From assembly GCF_001665295.1 (NCBI RefSeq), contig NZ_LZSE01000025.1:57088-121087 (forward strand): a stretch of 64,000 nucleotides of DNA, written 5' to 3'. Under the pieces are notes generated by a model, which saw only the letters and a program-made list of their open reading frames with translations, did no database searches and was not told where the DNA came from. Source of the DNA: Mycobacterium sp. 1554424.7 (GTDB taxonomy: Bacteria > Actinomycetota > Actinomycetes > Mycobacteriales > Mycobacteriaceae). Each line of letters opens with the position of its first letter. The stretch's first letter is position 1. Positions 57,111 to 64,000 of this stretch are shown piece after piece. The position numbers and the translations under genes are program-made.

Positions 57111-58454
57111 ATGCCCGACGGGCAGCCCGCGGCGAGTGCCGGCAAGCGGTGGTCGATCATGATCGTCTCGCTGTTCGTGACGACCAGCTCCTTCCTATTC
57201 ATCAACGGCGTCGCGTTCCTGATCCCGTCGCTGGAAGCCACGCGGGGCACCCCGCTGGCCGAAGCGAGTCTGCTGTCGTCGATGCCGAGCTGGGGCATGG
57301 TGATGACGCTGATCGCGTGGGGCTACCTGCTCGACCGCGTCGGCGAGCGCCTCGTGCTGACGTTGGGTTCCGGGCTGACCGCGGCCGCCGCCTATGCCGC
57401 GGCGTCGGTGCACTCGATGGTGTGGATCGCGATCTACCTGTTCCTCGGGGGCATGGCCGCCGCGAGTTGCAACACCGCCGGCGGCCGGCTCGTGTCCGCG
57501 TGGTTTCCGCCGCAGCAGCGCGGCCTCGCGATGGGCATCCGGCAGACCGCGCAACCGCTGGGGATCGCGACCGGCGCGCTCGTCATGCCCGAGCTGGCCG
57601 AGCGCGGCGCGCATGCGGGGCTGATGTTTCCGGCCCTGGTGTGCACGGCGGCGGCGCTGGCCAGCGCGGTCGGCATCGTGAACCCGCCGCGCAAGTCCCG
57701 CGCGGCGGCCACCCAGGAGGAGCTGGCCAGCCCGTACCACGGGTCGTCGGTGCTGTGGCGAATCCACGCCGTGGCGGGCCTGCTCATGATGCCGCAAACG
57801 GTGACCGTGACGTTCATGCTCGTCTGGCTGATGAACCACCACCACTGGTCGGTCGCGGCGGCCGGCGGCCTGGTCACCCTCTCGCAGCTGCTCGGCGCGG
57901 TGGGCCGCATCGCGGTGGGCCGCTGGTCCGATCGCGTCGGCTCGCGCATGCTGCCCGTCGCCGTCATCGCGGCCGCCGCCGCCCTGACCCTGTTCCTGCT
58001 GGCCCTTTCGGACCACCTCGATTCGCGGTTCGACATCCCGCTGATGGTCACCATCGCGGTGGTCGCGGTGCTCGACAACGGGTTGGAGGCCACCGCCATC
58101 ACCGAATTCGCCGGGCCGTTCTGGAGCGGACGCGCCCTGGGCATCCAGAACACCACCCAACGGCTGACGGCGGCCGTCGGCCCCCCGCTGTTCGGGGTGC
58201 TGATCGGGGCCGCGAAGTACCCGTCGGCGTGGGCGCTGTGCGGGCTGTTCCCCTTGGCGGCAATACCGTTGGTGCCGACGCGGTTGTTGCCGCCCGGCTT
58301 GGAAACTACAGCGCGGCTGCGATCCGTTCGCCGACTTCGGTGGTGGCGCGCCGTTCGCTCCCACGAGTTGCCAGATAGGTCTCGACGGCCCCATCCACCC
58401 GGGCAGCCGCAGCGTCCTCGCCGAGGTGGGAAAGCAGCAGCGCCACCGACATGA
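57111..58454 (+). CDS. Major facilitator superfamily transporter
   Basis: A 447-residue 12-TM MFS protein: the loop [19 protein letters not shown] (motif A-like), [28 protein letters not shown] and [17 protein letters not shown] (second motif A-like). Corresponds to Rv2994. The last TM ends near residue 397; the remaining 50-residue Arg/Pro-rich tail is encoded in the 149-bp antisense overlap with leuB. Substrate unknown. Confidence 0.85.
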   Translation: MPDGQPAASAGKRWSIMIVSLFVTTSSFLFINGVAFLIPSLEATRGTPLAEASLLSSMPSWGMVMTLIAWGYLLDRVGERLVLTLGSGLTAAAAYAAASVHSMVWIAIYLFLGGMAAASCNTAGGRLVSAWFPPQQRGLAMGIRQTAQPLGIATGALVMPELAERGAHAGLMFPALVCTAAALASAVGIVNPPRKSRAAATQEELASPYHGSSVLWRIHAVAGLLMMPQTVTVTFMLVWLMNHHHWSVAAAGGLVTLSQLLGAVGRIAVGRWSDRVGSRMLPVAVIAAAAALTLFLLALSDHLDSRFDIPLMVTIAVVAVLDNGLEATAITEFAGPFWSGRALGIQNTTQRLTAAVGPPLFGVLIGAAKYPSAWALCGLFPLAAIPLVPTRLLPPGLETTARLRSVRRLRWWRAVRSHELPDRSRRPHPPGQPQRPRRGGKAAAPPT

Positions 58455-59316
58455 CCGCCGCCGTCGGGTCCGCGATGCCCTGGCCGGCGATGTCGGGCGC
58501 GCTGCCGTGCACCGGCTCGAACATCGAGGGATTGGCGCGGGTGGCGTCGATATTTCCGCTGGCGGCCAAGCCGATTCCGCCGCACACCGCCGCGGACAGG
58601 TCGGTGATGATGTCGCCGAACAGGTTGTCGGTGACGATGACGTCGAACCGCCCGGGGTCGGTGACCATGAAGATGGTCGCGGCGTCGACGTGTTGGTAGG
58701 CGACCTCCACGTCGGGATACTCCGCGCCGACCTCGGCCACGACCCGCGTCCACAGCTTCCCCGCGAACGTCAGCACGTTGTTCTTGTGCACCAGCGTCAG
58801 GTGGTTGCGGCGCAGCCGTGCCTTCTCGAACGCGTAGCGCACCACGCGGCGCACCCCGAACGCGGTGTTCACGCTGACCTCGGTGGCCACTTCGTTGGGC
58901 GTTCCGGCGCGGATCGCGCCGCCGTTGCCGGTGTAGGGCCCCTCGGTGCCCTCGCGCACCACGACGAAGTCGATCTCGGGGTTTCCGGCCAGCGGGCTGC
59001 TCACGCCCTTGTACAGCCGGCCCGGTCGCAGGTTGACGTGGTGATCGAGCTCAAAGCGCAGGCGCAGCAACAGGCCTCGCTCCAGCACGCCGCTGGGCAC
59101 CGAGGGGTCGCCGACGGCCCCGAGCAGGATGGCGTCGTGCTCGCGCAACTCGGCGAGCACCGAGTCCGGCAGCAGCTCGCCGGTGGCGTGGTAGCGACGC
59201 GCGCCCAGGTCGTAGCTCGTCTTTTCGACGTTCGGCACGACCGCGTCGAGGACCTTGACGGCCTCGGCCACGACCTCGGGCCCGATCCCGTCGCCGCCGA
59301 TCACCGCGAGCTTCAC
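58306..59316 (-). CDS. leuB: 3-isopropylmalate dehydrogenase
   Basis: A 336-residue NAD-dependent beta-decarboxylating dehydrogenase, third step of leucine synthesis. [46 protein letters not shown] and the metal-binding [16 protein letters not shown] are clear. The GTG at 59316 overlaps the serA stop by 4 bp. Orthologue of Rv2995c. Confidence 0.97.
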   Translation of the reverse strand: MKLAVIGGDGIGPEVVAEAVKVLDAVVPNVEKTSYDLGARRYHATGELLPDSVLAELREHDAILLGAVGDPSVPSGVLERGLLLRLRFELDHHVNLRPGRLYKGVSSPLAGNPEIDFVVVREGTEGPYTGNGGAIRAGTPNEVATEVSVNTAFGVRRVVRYAFEKARLRRNHLTLVHKNNVLTFAGKLWTRVVAEVGAEYPDVEVAYQHVDAATIFMVTDPGRFDVIVTDNLFGDIITDLSAAVCGGIGLAASGNIDATRANPSMFEPVHGSAPDIAGQGIADPTAAVMSVALLLSHLGEDAAAARVDGAVETYLATRGSERRATTEVGERIAAAL

Positions 59317-60899
59317 GACAGGTCAACCACTTCGAGCTTGTTGGCGTCGACGGCCGCCGCGATCGCCGATCGCACGTCGCCCGGCACGTCCTGATCCAGC
59401 CGCAGCAGAATCGTCGCGCCCGGCCCCTCGGCGTCCTCGGACAGCTGCGCCGCCTGGATGTTCACCCCGGCCGAGCCCAGCAGGGTGCCGATCTTGCCCA
59501 GCGCGCCGGGCTGGTCGACGTAGTTGATGACGAGGTTGGTGCCCTGGGCGCGCAGATCGAAGTTGCGGCCGTTGATCTGGACGATCTTCTCCACCAGCTG
59601 CGGCCCGGACAGCGTGCCCGCCACGTTCACGCACGAACCGTCGTGGGCGACCGCCCGCACGTCGACGACGCTGCGGTGGTTGGGGCTTTCCGAAGCGGTG
59701 CTGATCTCGGCGGAGACACCCCGTTCGGCGGCCAGCGCCGGCGCGTTGACGAACGTCACCGGCTCGTCGATGACGGCCGAGAACAGGCCGCGCAGCGCCG
59801 AAAGCTTAAGCACCTCAACGTCTTCGGAGGCGAGTTCGCCGCGCACCTGCACTGACAGCGACACCGGAACCTCGCCCGACAGCGCGGCGGCCAGCACCCC
59901 GAGCTTGCGCACCAGGTCCAGCCAGGGCGACACCTCCTCGCTGACCACCCCGCCGCCGACGTTGACGGCGTCGGGAACGAACTCCCCCGCCAGCGCCAAC
60001 CGCACGCTTTCGGCGACGTCGGTGCCGGCCCGGTCCTGCGCCTCGGCGGTGGACGCCCCCAGATGCGGCGTCACCACCACCTGCGGCAGCTCGAAAAGCG
60101 GGCTGTCGGTGCACGGTTCGGTGGAGAACACGTCGAGGCCGGCGGCGCGGACATGCCCGCTGTTGATCGCGTCGGCCAGCGCGGCCTCGTCCACCAGACC
60201 GCCGCGGGCGGCGTTGACGATGATGACGCCCGGCTTGGTCTTCGCCAGCGCCTCTTTGTCGATCAGGCCCGCCGTCTCCGGGGTCTTGGGCAGATGCACC
60301 GAGATGAAGTCGGCGCGGGCCAGCAGGTCGTCCAGGGACAGCAGTTCGATGCCGAGCTGCGCGGCGCGGGCCGGCGCCAGGTACGGGTCGTAGGCGACGA
60401 CGTGGGTGCCGAAGGCGGCGATCCGTTGCGCGAACAACTGACCGATCCGGCCCAGCCCGACGACACCGACGGTCTTGCCGAAGATTTCGGTGCCGGAGAA
60501 CTTCGACCGTTTCCAGGTGTGCTCCCGCAGCGTGGCGTCGGCCGCCGCGATCTGGCGGGCGGCGGCGAGCAGCAACGCCATGGCGTGCTCGGCGGCGCTG
60601 TGGATGTTCGACGTGGGGGCGTTGACCACCAGCACGCCACGCGCGGTCGCGGCGTCCACGTCCACGTTGTCCAGGCCCACGCCGGCGCGGGCGACGATCT
60701 TGAGCTTCGGGGCGGCCGCCAGCACCTCGGCGTCGACGGTGGTGGCCGAGCGCACCAGCAGGGCGTCCGCTTCGGGGACAGCGTCCAGCAGCTTGGGCCG
60801 GTCGGGCCCGTCGACCCAGCGCACCTCGACCTGGTCCCCCAGGGCGGCGACGGTTGATTCGGCGAGTTTGTCGGCAATGAGTACAACAGGCAGATTCAC
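59313..60899 (-). CDS. serA: D-3-phosphoglycerate dehydrogenase
   Basis: A 528-residue type I SerA. The Rossmann motif [16 protein letters not shown], the [13 protein letters not shown] loop and the catalytic [10 protein letters not shown] are present. An intervening domain (about 320-450) and a C-terminal ACT domain (about 455-528; [17 protein letters not shown]) provide serine feedback in mycobacteria (Rv2996c). GTG start at 60899. It initiates serine synthesis and is coupled to leuB. Confidence 0.97.
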   Translation of the reverse strand: MNLPVVLIADKLAESTVAALGDQVEVRWVDGPDRPKLLDAVPEADALLVRSATTVDAEVLAAAPKLKIVARAGVGLDNVDVDAATARGVLVVNAPTSNIHSAAEHAMALLLAAARQIAAADATLREHTWKRSKFSGTEIFGKTVGVVGLGRIGQLFAQRIAAFGTHVVAYDPYLAPARAAQLGIELLSLDDLLARADFISVHLPKTPETAGLIDKEALAKTKPGVIIVNAARGGLVDEAALADAINSGHVRAAGLDVFSTEPCTDSPLFELPQVVVTPHLGASTAEAQDRAGTDVAESVRLALAGEFVPDAVNVGGGVVSEEVSPWLDLVRKLGVLAAALSGEVPVSLSVQVRGELASEDVEVLKLSALRGLFSAVIDEPVTFVNAPALAAERGVSAEISTASESPNHRSVVDVRAVAHDGSCVNVAGTLSGPQLVEKIVQINGRNFDLRAQGTNLVINYVDQPGALGKIGTLLGSAGVNIQAAQLSEDAEGPGATILLRLDQDVPGDVRSAIAAAVDANKLEVVDLS

Positions 60900-60928
60900 G
60901 CGGCCAGCCTATCGGCTGTAATTGACGG

Positions 60929-62368
60929 GTGGACGTGACCTCGGACGTCACCGTAGTCGGCAGCGGGCCCAACGGGCTCGCCGCGGCCGTGATCTGCGCC
61001 CGCGCGGGGCTGAAAGTGCAGGTCGTCGAGGCCCAGCCGACGTTCGGCGGCGGTGCCCGCACGGCGCCCGACCCAGATTCTCCGGGAGTCTTACACGACG
61101 TGTGCTCGGCGGTTCACCCGCTGGCGCTGGCGTCGCCGTTCTTCGCGGCGTTCGACCTGCCGGCGCGCGGCGTGCGCCTGGCGGTCCCGGAGATTTCCTA
61201 TGCCAACCCGCTGCCGGGCCGGCCGGCGGTGATCGCCTACCGGGATCTCGAGCGCACCTGCGCGGAACTGGAGCACGGCGTGTCGTGGCGGCGCCTGCTC
61301 GGCCCGCTGGTTGAGCATTCGGACGCCGTCGTGGGATTGCTGCTCGGCGACAAGCGCTCGGTGCCGCGCTCGTTGCCGTCCGCGCTGAACCTGGGGCTGC
61401 GGATGCTGGCGCAGGGCACGCCCGCTTGGGGGTCGCTCGCCGGCGAGGACGCGCGCGCGCTGTTCACCGGCGTTGCCGCGCACGTGATTTCGCGGATGCC
61501 CTCGCTGACGGCCTCCGGCGCGGGGCTGATGCTGGCCACGCTGGCCCATTCGGTCGGCTGGCCGATCCCGGTCGGCGGCAGCCAGGCGATCACCGACGCG
61601 CTGGTCGCGGACCTGCGCGCGCACGGCGGCGAACTCACGGGCGGCGTCGAAGTGACCGCGCCACCGCAGGGCGTCGTCGCGTTCGACACCGCACCGACCG
61701 CGCTGCTGCGGATTTACGGTGACGCCCTTCCGGATCGCTACGCTAAGGCGTTGCGCCGCTACACGTTCGGCCCCGGGGTCGCCAAGGTCGATTTCGTGCT
61801 CAGCGAGGACATCCCGTGGGCCGACGCGCGGCTGGCCCGGGCGCCGACCCTGCATCTCGGCGGCACCCGCGAGCAGATGGCGCGGGCCGAGGCCGACATC
61901 GCCGCCGGGCGCCACACGCAGTGGCCGATGGTGTTGGCGGCCTCACCGCACACCGCGGACCCCGGCCGCGTCGACATCGTGGGCCGCAGGCCGTTCTGGA
62001 CGTACGCCCACGTGCCGTCGGGTTCCACGGTCGACGCGACCGAGGCCGTCACCGCGATCGTCGAGCGGTTCGCGCCCGGCTTCCGCGACATCGTGGTGGC
62101 GGCCCGCGCCGTGCCCGCCGCCCGGATGGCCGACCACAACGCCAACTACGTCGGCGGCGACATCGGGATGGGGGCGAATTCCGCCTGGCGAGCGATCGCC
62201 GGCCCCACTCCGCGGCTAAACCCTTGGAGCACACCGATTCCGAAGGTGTATCTGTGCTCGGCGGCCACCCCGCCCGGCGGCGGCGTGCACGGCATGTCCG
62301 GGTACTACGCCGCGCGCACCTTGTTGCGCCGTGAATTCGGGTTGGGCATGCCTAAGCTGGCACCGTGA
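60929..62368 (+). CDS. Phytoene-desaturase-like FAD oxidoreductase
   Basis: A 479-residue FAD-dependent amine-oxidase/CrtI-like protein. The N-terminal dinucleotide motif VVGSGPNGLAAAVICARAGLKVQVVEA and a C-terminal CSAATPPGGGVHGMSGYYAAR flavin-contact region match the family. No carotenoid genes are nearby. Corresponds to Rv2997. GTG start at 60929, with no clear ribosome site. The stop overlaps wrbA by 4 bp. The reaction is unknown. Confidence 0.88.
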   Translation: MDVTSDVTVVGSGPNGLAAAVICARAGLKVQVVEAQPTFGGGARTAPDPDSPGVLHDVCSAVHPLALASPFFAAFDLPARGVRLAVPEISYANPLPGRPAVIAYRDLERTCAELEHGVSWRRLLGPLVEHSDAVVGLLLGDKRSVPRSLPSALNLGLRMLAQGTPAWGSLAGEDARALFTGVAAHVISRMPSLTASGAGLMLATLAHSVGWPIPVGGSQAITDALVADLRAHGGELTGGVEVTAPPQGVVAFDTAPTALLRIYGDALPDRYAKALRRYTFGPGVAKVDFVLSEDIPWADARLARAPTLHLGGTREQMARAEADIAAGRHTQWPMVLAASPHTADPGRVDIVGRRPFWTYAHVPSGSTVDATEAVTAIVERFAPGFRDIVVAARAVPAARMADHNANYVGGDIGMGANSAWRAIAGPTPRLNPWSTPIPKVYLCSAATPPGGGVHGMSGYYAARTLLRREFGLGMPKLAP

Positions 62369-62967
62369 CCAAACTCGCGATCATCTACTACTCGGCCACC
62401 GGCCACGCCACCGCGATGGCCGGGCGCGTCGCCGCGACCGCCGAGTCGGCGGGCGCCGAGGTGCGCCTGCGGCACGTCGCCGAGACCCACGACCCGGAAT
62501 CGTTCGCGCACAACCCGGCGTGGACCGCGAACTACCACGCGACCAAGAACCTCCCGGCGGCCACCGGCGACGACATCGTGTGGGCCGACGCGGTGATCTT
62601 CGGCTCGCCGACCCGATTCGGTTCGCCCGCCGCGCAATTGCGCACCTTCCTGGACTCGCTGGGCGGTTTGTGGGCCGAGGGCAAGCTCGCGGACAAGGTC
62701 TATGCGGCGTTCACGTCGTCCAACACCGTGCACGGCGGCCAGGAGACCACGCTGCTGTCGCTCTACATCACGCTGATGCATTTCGGCGGCATCATCGTGC
62801 CGCCGGGTTACACCGATCCGGTCAAGTTCGTCGACGGCAATCCGTACGGGGTGAGCCTGGTGTCCACTCACGACAACATCCACGAATGCGACGACGCGAC
62901 GGGCAACGCCCTCGACCACCTGGCCCGCCGCGTGGTGACCGTCGCCGGCCGGCTCGTGACGCCCTAG
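62365..62967 (+). CDS. wrbA: NAD(P)H:quinone oxidoreductase, WrbA type
   Basis: A 200-residue flavodoxin-fold enzyme reducing quinones by two electrons. IIYYSATGHATAMA binds FMN phosphate; GSPTRFGSPAAQLRTFLD, VYAAFTSSNTVHGGQETTLLSLYITLMHFG and IIVPPGY are WrbA hallmarks. The GTG start overlaps the preceding stop. It protects against semiquinone redox cycling. Confidence 0.92.
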   Translation: MTKLAIIYYSATGHATAMAGRVAATAESAGAEVRLRHVAETHDPESFAHNPAWTANYHATKNLPAATGDDIVWADAVIFGSPTRFGSPAAQLRTFLDSLGGLWAEGKLADKVYAAFTSSNTVHGGQETTLLSLYITLMHFGGIIVPPGYTDPVKFVDGNPYGVSLVSTHDNIHECDDATGNALDHLARRVVTVAGRLVTP

Positions 62968-62980
62968 GTAATGCGCCCAG

Positions 62981-63694
62981 TCACCGGTGGCGTAGCCAGT
63001 TCGGCGGATTTAAGGCCGAATAGGCCAAACGGCTCAACGATTTCGGGCGCGAGAATCCCTGCCCTAGTCGGTTTTTGGTGGACGCGGAGGTGGCTAGGCC
63101 TCCGCTCATGCGGCGCGACCCGCCTGTGGAGGGACCGACAGCACAGTCGAATGCGCGTAGACACATATTGGTGAGTTCGGCCCGCGAGATATTCTGCGAC
63201 TGAATCCATTTCACGCAGGCTGCGCGAACAAACGCGAACCAGCCCTCGACGGCGATCTCCGTGGCATCGCGGGCACATCCCTTCGCGACGAGTTGATCGA
63301 TCAGGCGTTGGCCCACGACGTTCAGCTCTTCGGAAATCAGCGCCTGGATCGCCGGGTCATCCGATAATGCACCGCGGTTGATCGTGACAGCTTCATAGGG
63401 ATGATCGACGAACGATTGAATGTGGGCCTCGAGTCCGGCGGCGAGCTGTTCCGCGAGCGGCAACTGCGGATCGGGGCTGTGTTCCAAGAAGCGGTGAGTT
63501 GCCCGCCGGAATATCGCTACGTATAAGTCTCGCTTGCTCGGAAAGTAGTGATACAGCGACGCTCGCGACACCTCCGCGCGCGCGGCAATGTCGTCCATTT
63601 GCACATCTTCGTATGGATTTTCGGCGAACAACGCGGCCGCGGTGTCCAGCAGCTGTTCGCGTCGCAGGTGTGGTTCCAGTCGGCGTCTTGTCAA
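62981..63694 (-). CDS. TetR/AcrR-family regulator
   Basis: A 237-residue TetR regulator. The HTH (residues 10-55) includes DTAAALFAENPYEDVQMDDIAARAEVSRASLYHYFPSKRDLYVAIF, strong family sequence. The C-terminal part is ligand-binding and has an unusual Arg/Ser-rich end of about 45 residues beyond the normal fold. The start is probably TTG at 63694. A 12-bp tandem repeat 30 bp upstream may be its operator. It is convergent with wrbA. Ligand unknown. Confidence 0.85.
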   Translation of the reverse strand: MTRRRLEPHLRREQLLDTAAALFAENPYEDVQMDDIAARAEVSRASLYHYFPSKRDLYVAIFRRATHRFLEHSPDPQLPLAEQLAAGLEAHIQSFVDHPYEAVTINRGALSDDPAIQALISEELNVVGQRLIDQLVAKGCARDATEIAVEGWFAFVRAACVKWIQSQNISRAELTNMCLRAFDCAVGPSTGGSRRMSGGLATSASTKNRLGQGFSRPKSLSRLAYSALNPPNWLRHR

Positions 63695-63953
63695 GTGCGA
63701 CCGCCGACATTCGCACCACCTGGGCGTCCAATGTCACGTCCAATGTCAGTTGCCAACTCGTGCCCCCTTGCAAGTTGTACGGACAATGCGGCGCAGCGTA
63801 CATGAGTTGCGGCTTGGCGATGCGGTATTCGCACAAATCGGGATCGCGTCGATTCAAACACCCCGACAGGCCTGCGCAGGTTAATTTCTGCGCAGCCGTC
63901 ACCCCTTAGCGCGAGCAGACGCAAAAGCCCCCGACACGCCGGGCGGGTTCACG
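63695..63953. other. Region upstream of the tetR gene
   Basis: No convincing gene. CGTCCAATGTCA is repeated in tandem at 63725-63736 and 63737-63748, next to AGTTGCCAACT (63748-63758), an 11-bp palindrome. Together they look like operator DNA for the divergently placed TetR gene. Beyond about 63760 I see no further signal until the terminal hairpin. Confidence 0.55.
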
Positions 63954-63995
63954 CGGTCGTCGCAACACTCTCAACTTGAGAGGTTGCGGCGATCG
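63954..63995. terminator. Long hairpin at the right window edge
   Basis: CTCTCAA-C-TTGAGAG (63968-63982) is a perfect palindrome, extended outward by imperfectly paired cggtcgtcgcaac / gttgcggcgatcg to about 63954-63995. It may terminate a gene beyond the window, or be an operator; the context is cut off. Confidence 0.5.
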
Positions 63996-64000
63996 TGTCG

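Overview
The window is chromosomal DNA from a high-GC actinobacterium, almost certainly a slow-growing Mycobacterium. It carries a PE_PGRS gene, SepIVA, a HupB with a lysine/alanine/proline tail, FbiD, a LipN-type esterase, a MIRU-type 77-bp repeat and many GTG starts with 4-nt gene overlaps. From memory, gene order follows M. tuberculosis from ftsY (Rv2921c) to about Rv2997, with clear gaps and insertions. The species cannot be fixed. It is not the M. tuberculosis complex, because the PDIM/phenolic glycolipid locus expected here is missing.

Layout. 1-12.4 kb: ftsY, a lipoprotein and smc (minus), a PE_PGRS gene (plus), acyP-osmC, a PIG-L deacetylase, then fpg-rnc-DUF177 and sepIVA. 12.4-13.9 kb: a permease (Rv2963-like) with a copper-type palindrome inside its promoter spacer. 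13.9-29.2 kb: a three-gene polyunsaturated-fatty-acid-synthase-like (Pfa, 'secondary lipid') locus on the minus strand, pfaD then pfaA then pfaC. The last protein ends in a lysophosphatidate-acyltransferase domain. 29.3-43 kb: purU, coaD, rsmD, VKOR, DsbA-like, lipN, an aldo-keto reductase, an HNH protein, recG, a fakA-like kinase, rpmB, a zinc-free alcohol-dehydrogenase-like reductase, ung, a DUF1330 protein and thiL. 43-54 kb: a DUF3515 protein, ddl, gpsA, fbiD, ppk1, mutT1, hupB, leuDC and a divergent IclR regulator. 54-64 kb: a pyridoxamine-oxidase-fold protein, tRNA-Glu, tRNA-Gln, gltX, a FAH-family protein, an MFS transporter, leuB, serA, a phytoene-desaturase-like oxidoreductase, wrbA and a TetR regulator.

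The most notable system is the Pfa locus. PfaD is a flavin enoyl reductase. PfaA is KS-MAT-ACP-ACP-KR-DH. PfaC is KS-CLF, four FabA-type hot-dog units, a PKS-type DH and an AGPAT domain. Together they could build a reduced or partly unsaturated acyl chain on the tandem ACPs and pass it directly to a lysophospholipid. The architecture and order recall the myxobacterial pfa1-pfa2-pfa3 clusters, but there is no AT domain in PfaC and only two ACPs. The locus sits exactly between the orthologues of Rv2963 and Rv2964 (purU). The only obvious regulatory signal is a perfect 19-bp inverted repeat over a candidate promoter upstream of pfaA.

Other regions are mostly housekeeping: leucine biosynthesis (leuB, leuC, leuD with an LtbR-like regulator), serine biosynthesis, oxidative protein folding (VKOR plus DsbA-like), polyphosphate and 8-oxo-dGTP handling (ppk1, mutT1), DNA repair (fpg, ung, recG) and chromosome organisation (smc, hupB). 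Function calls come from reading the translations and motifs. No database search was run, and statements about M. tuberculosis gene order are from memory.
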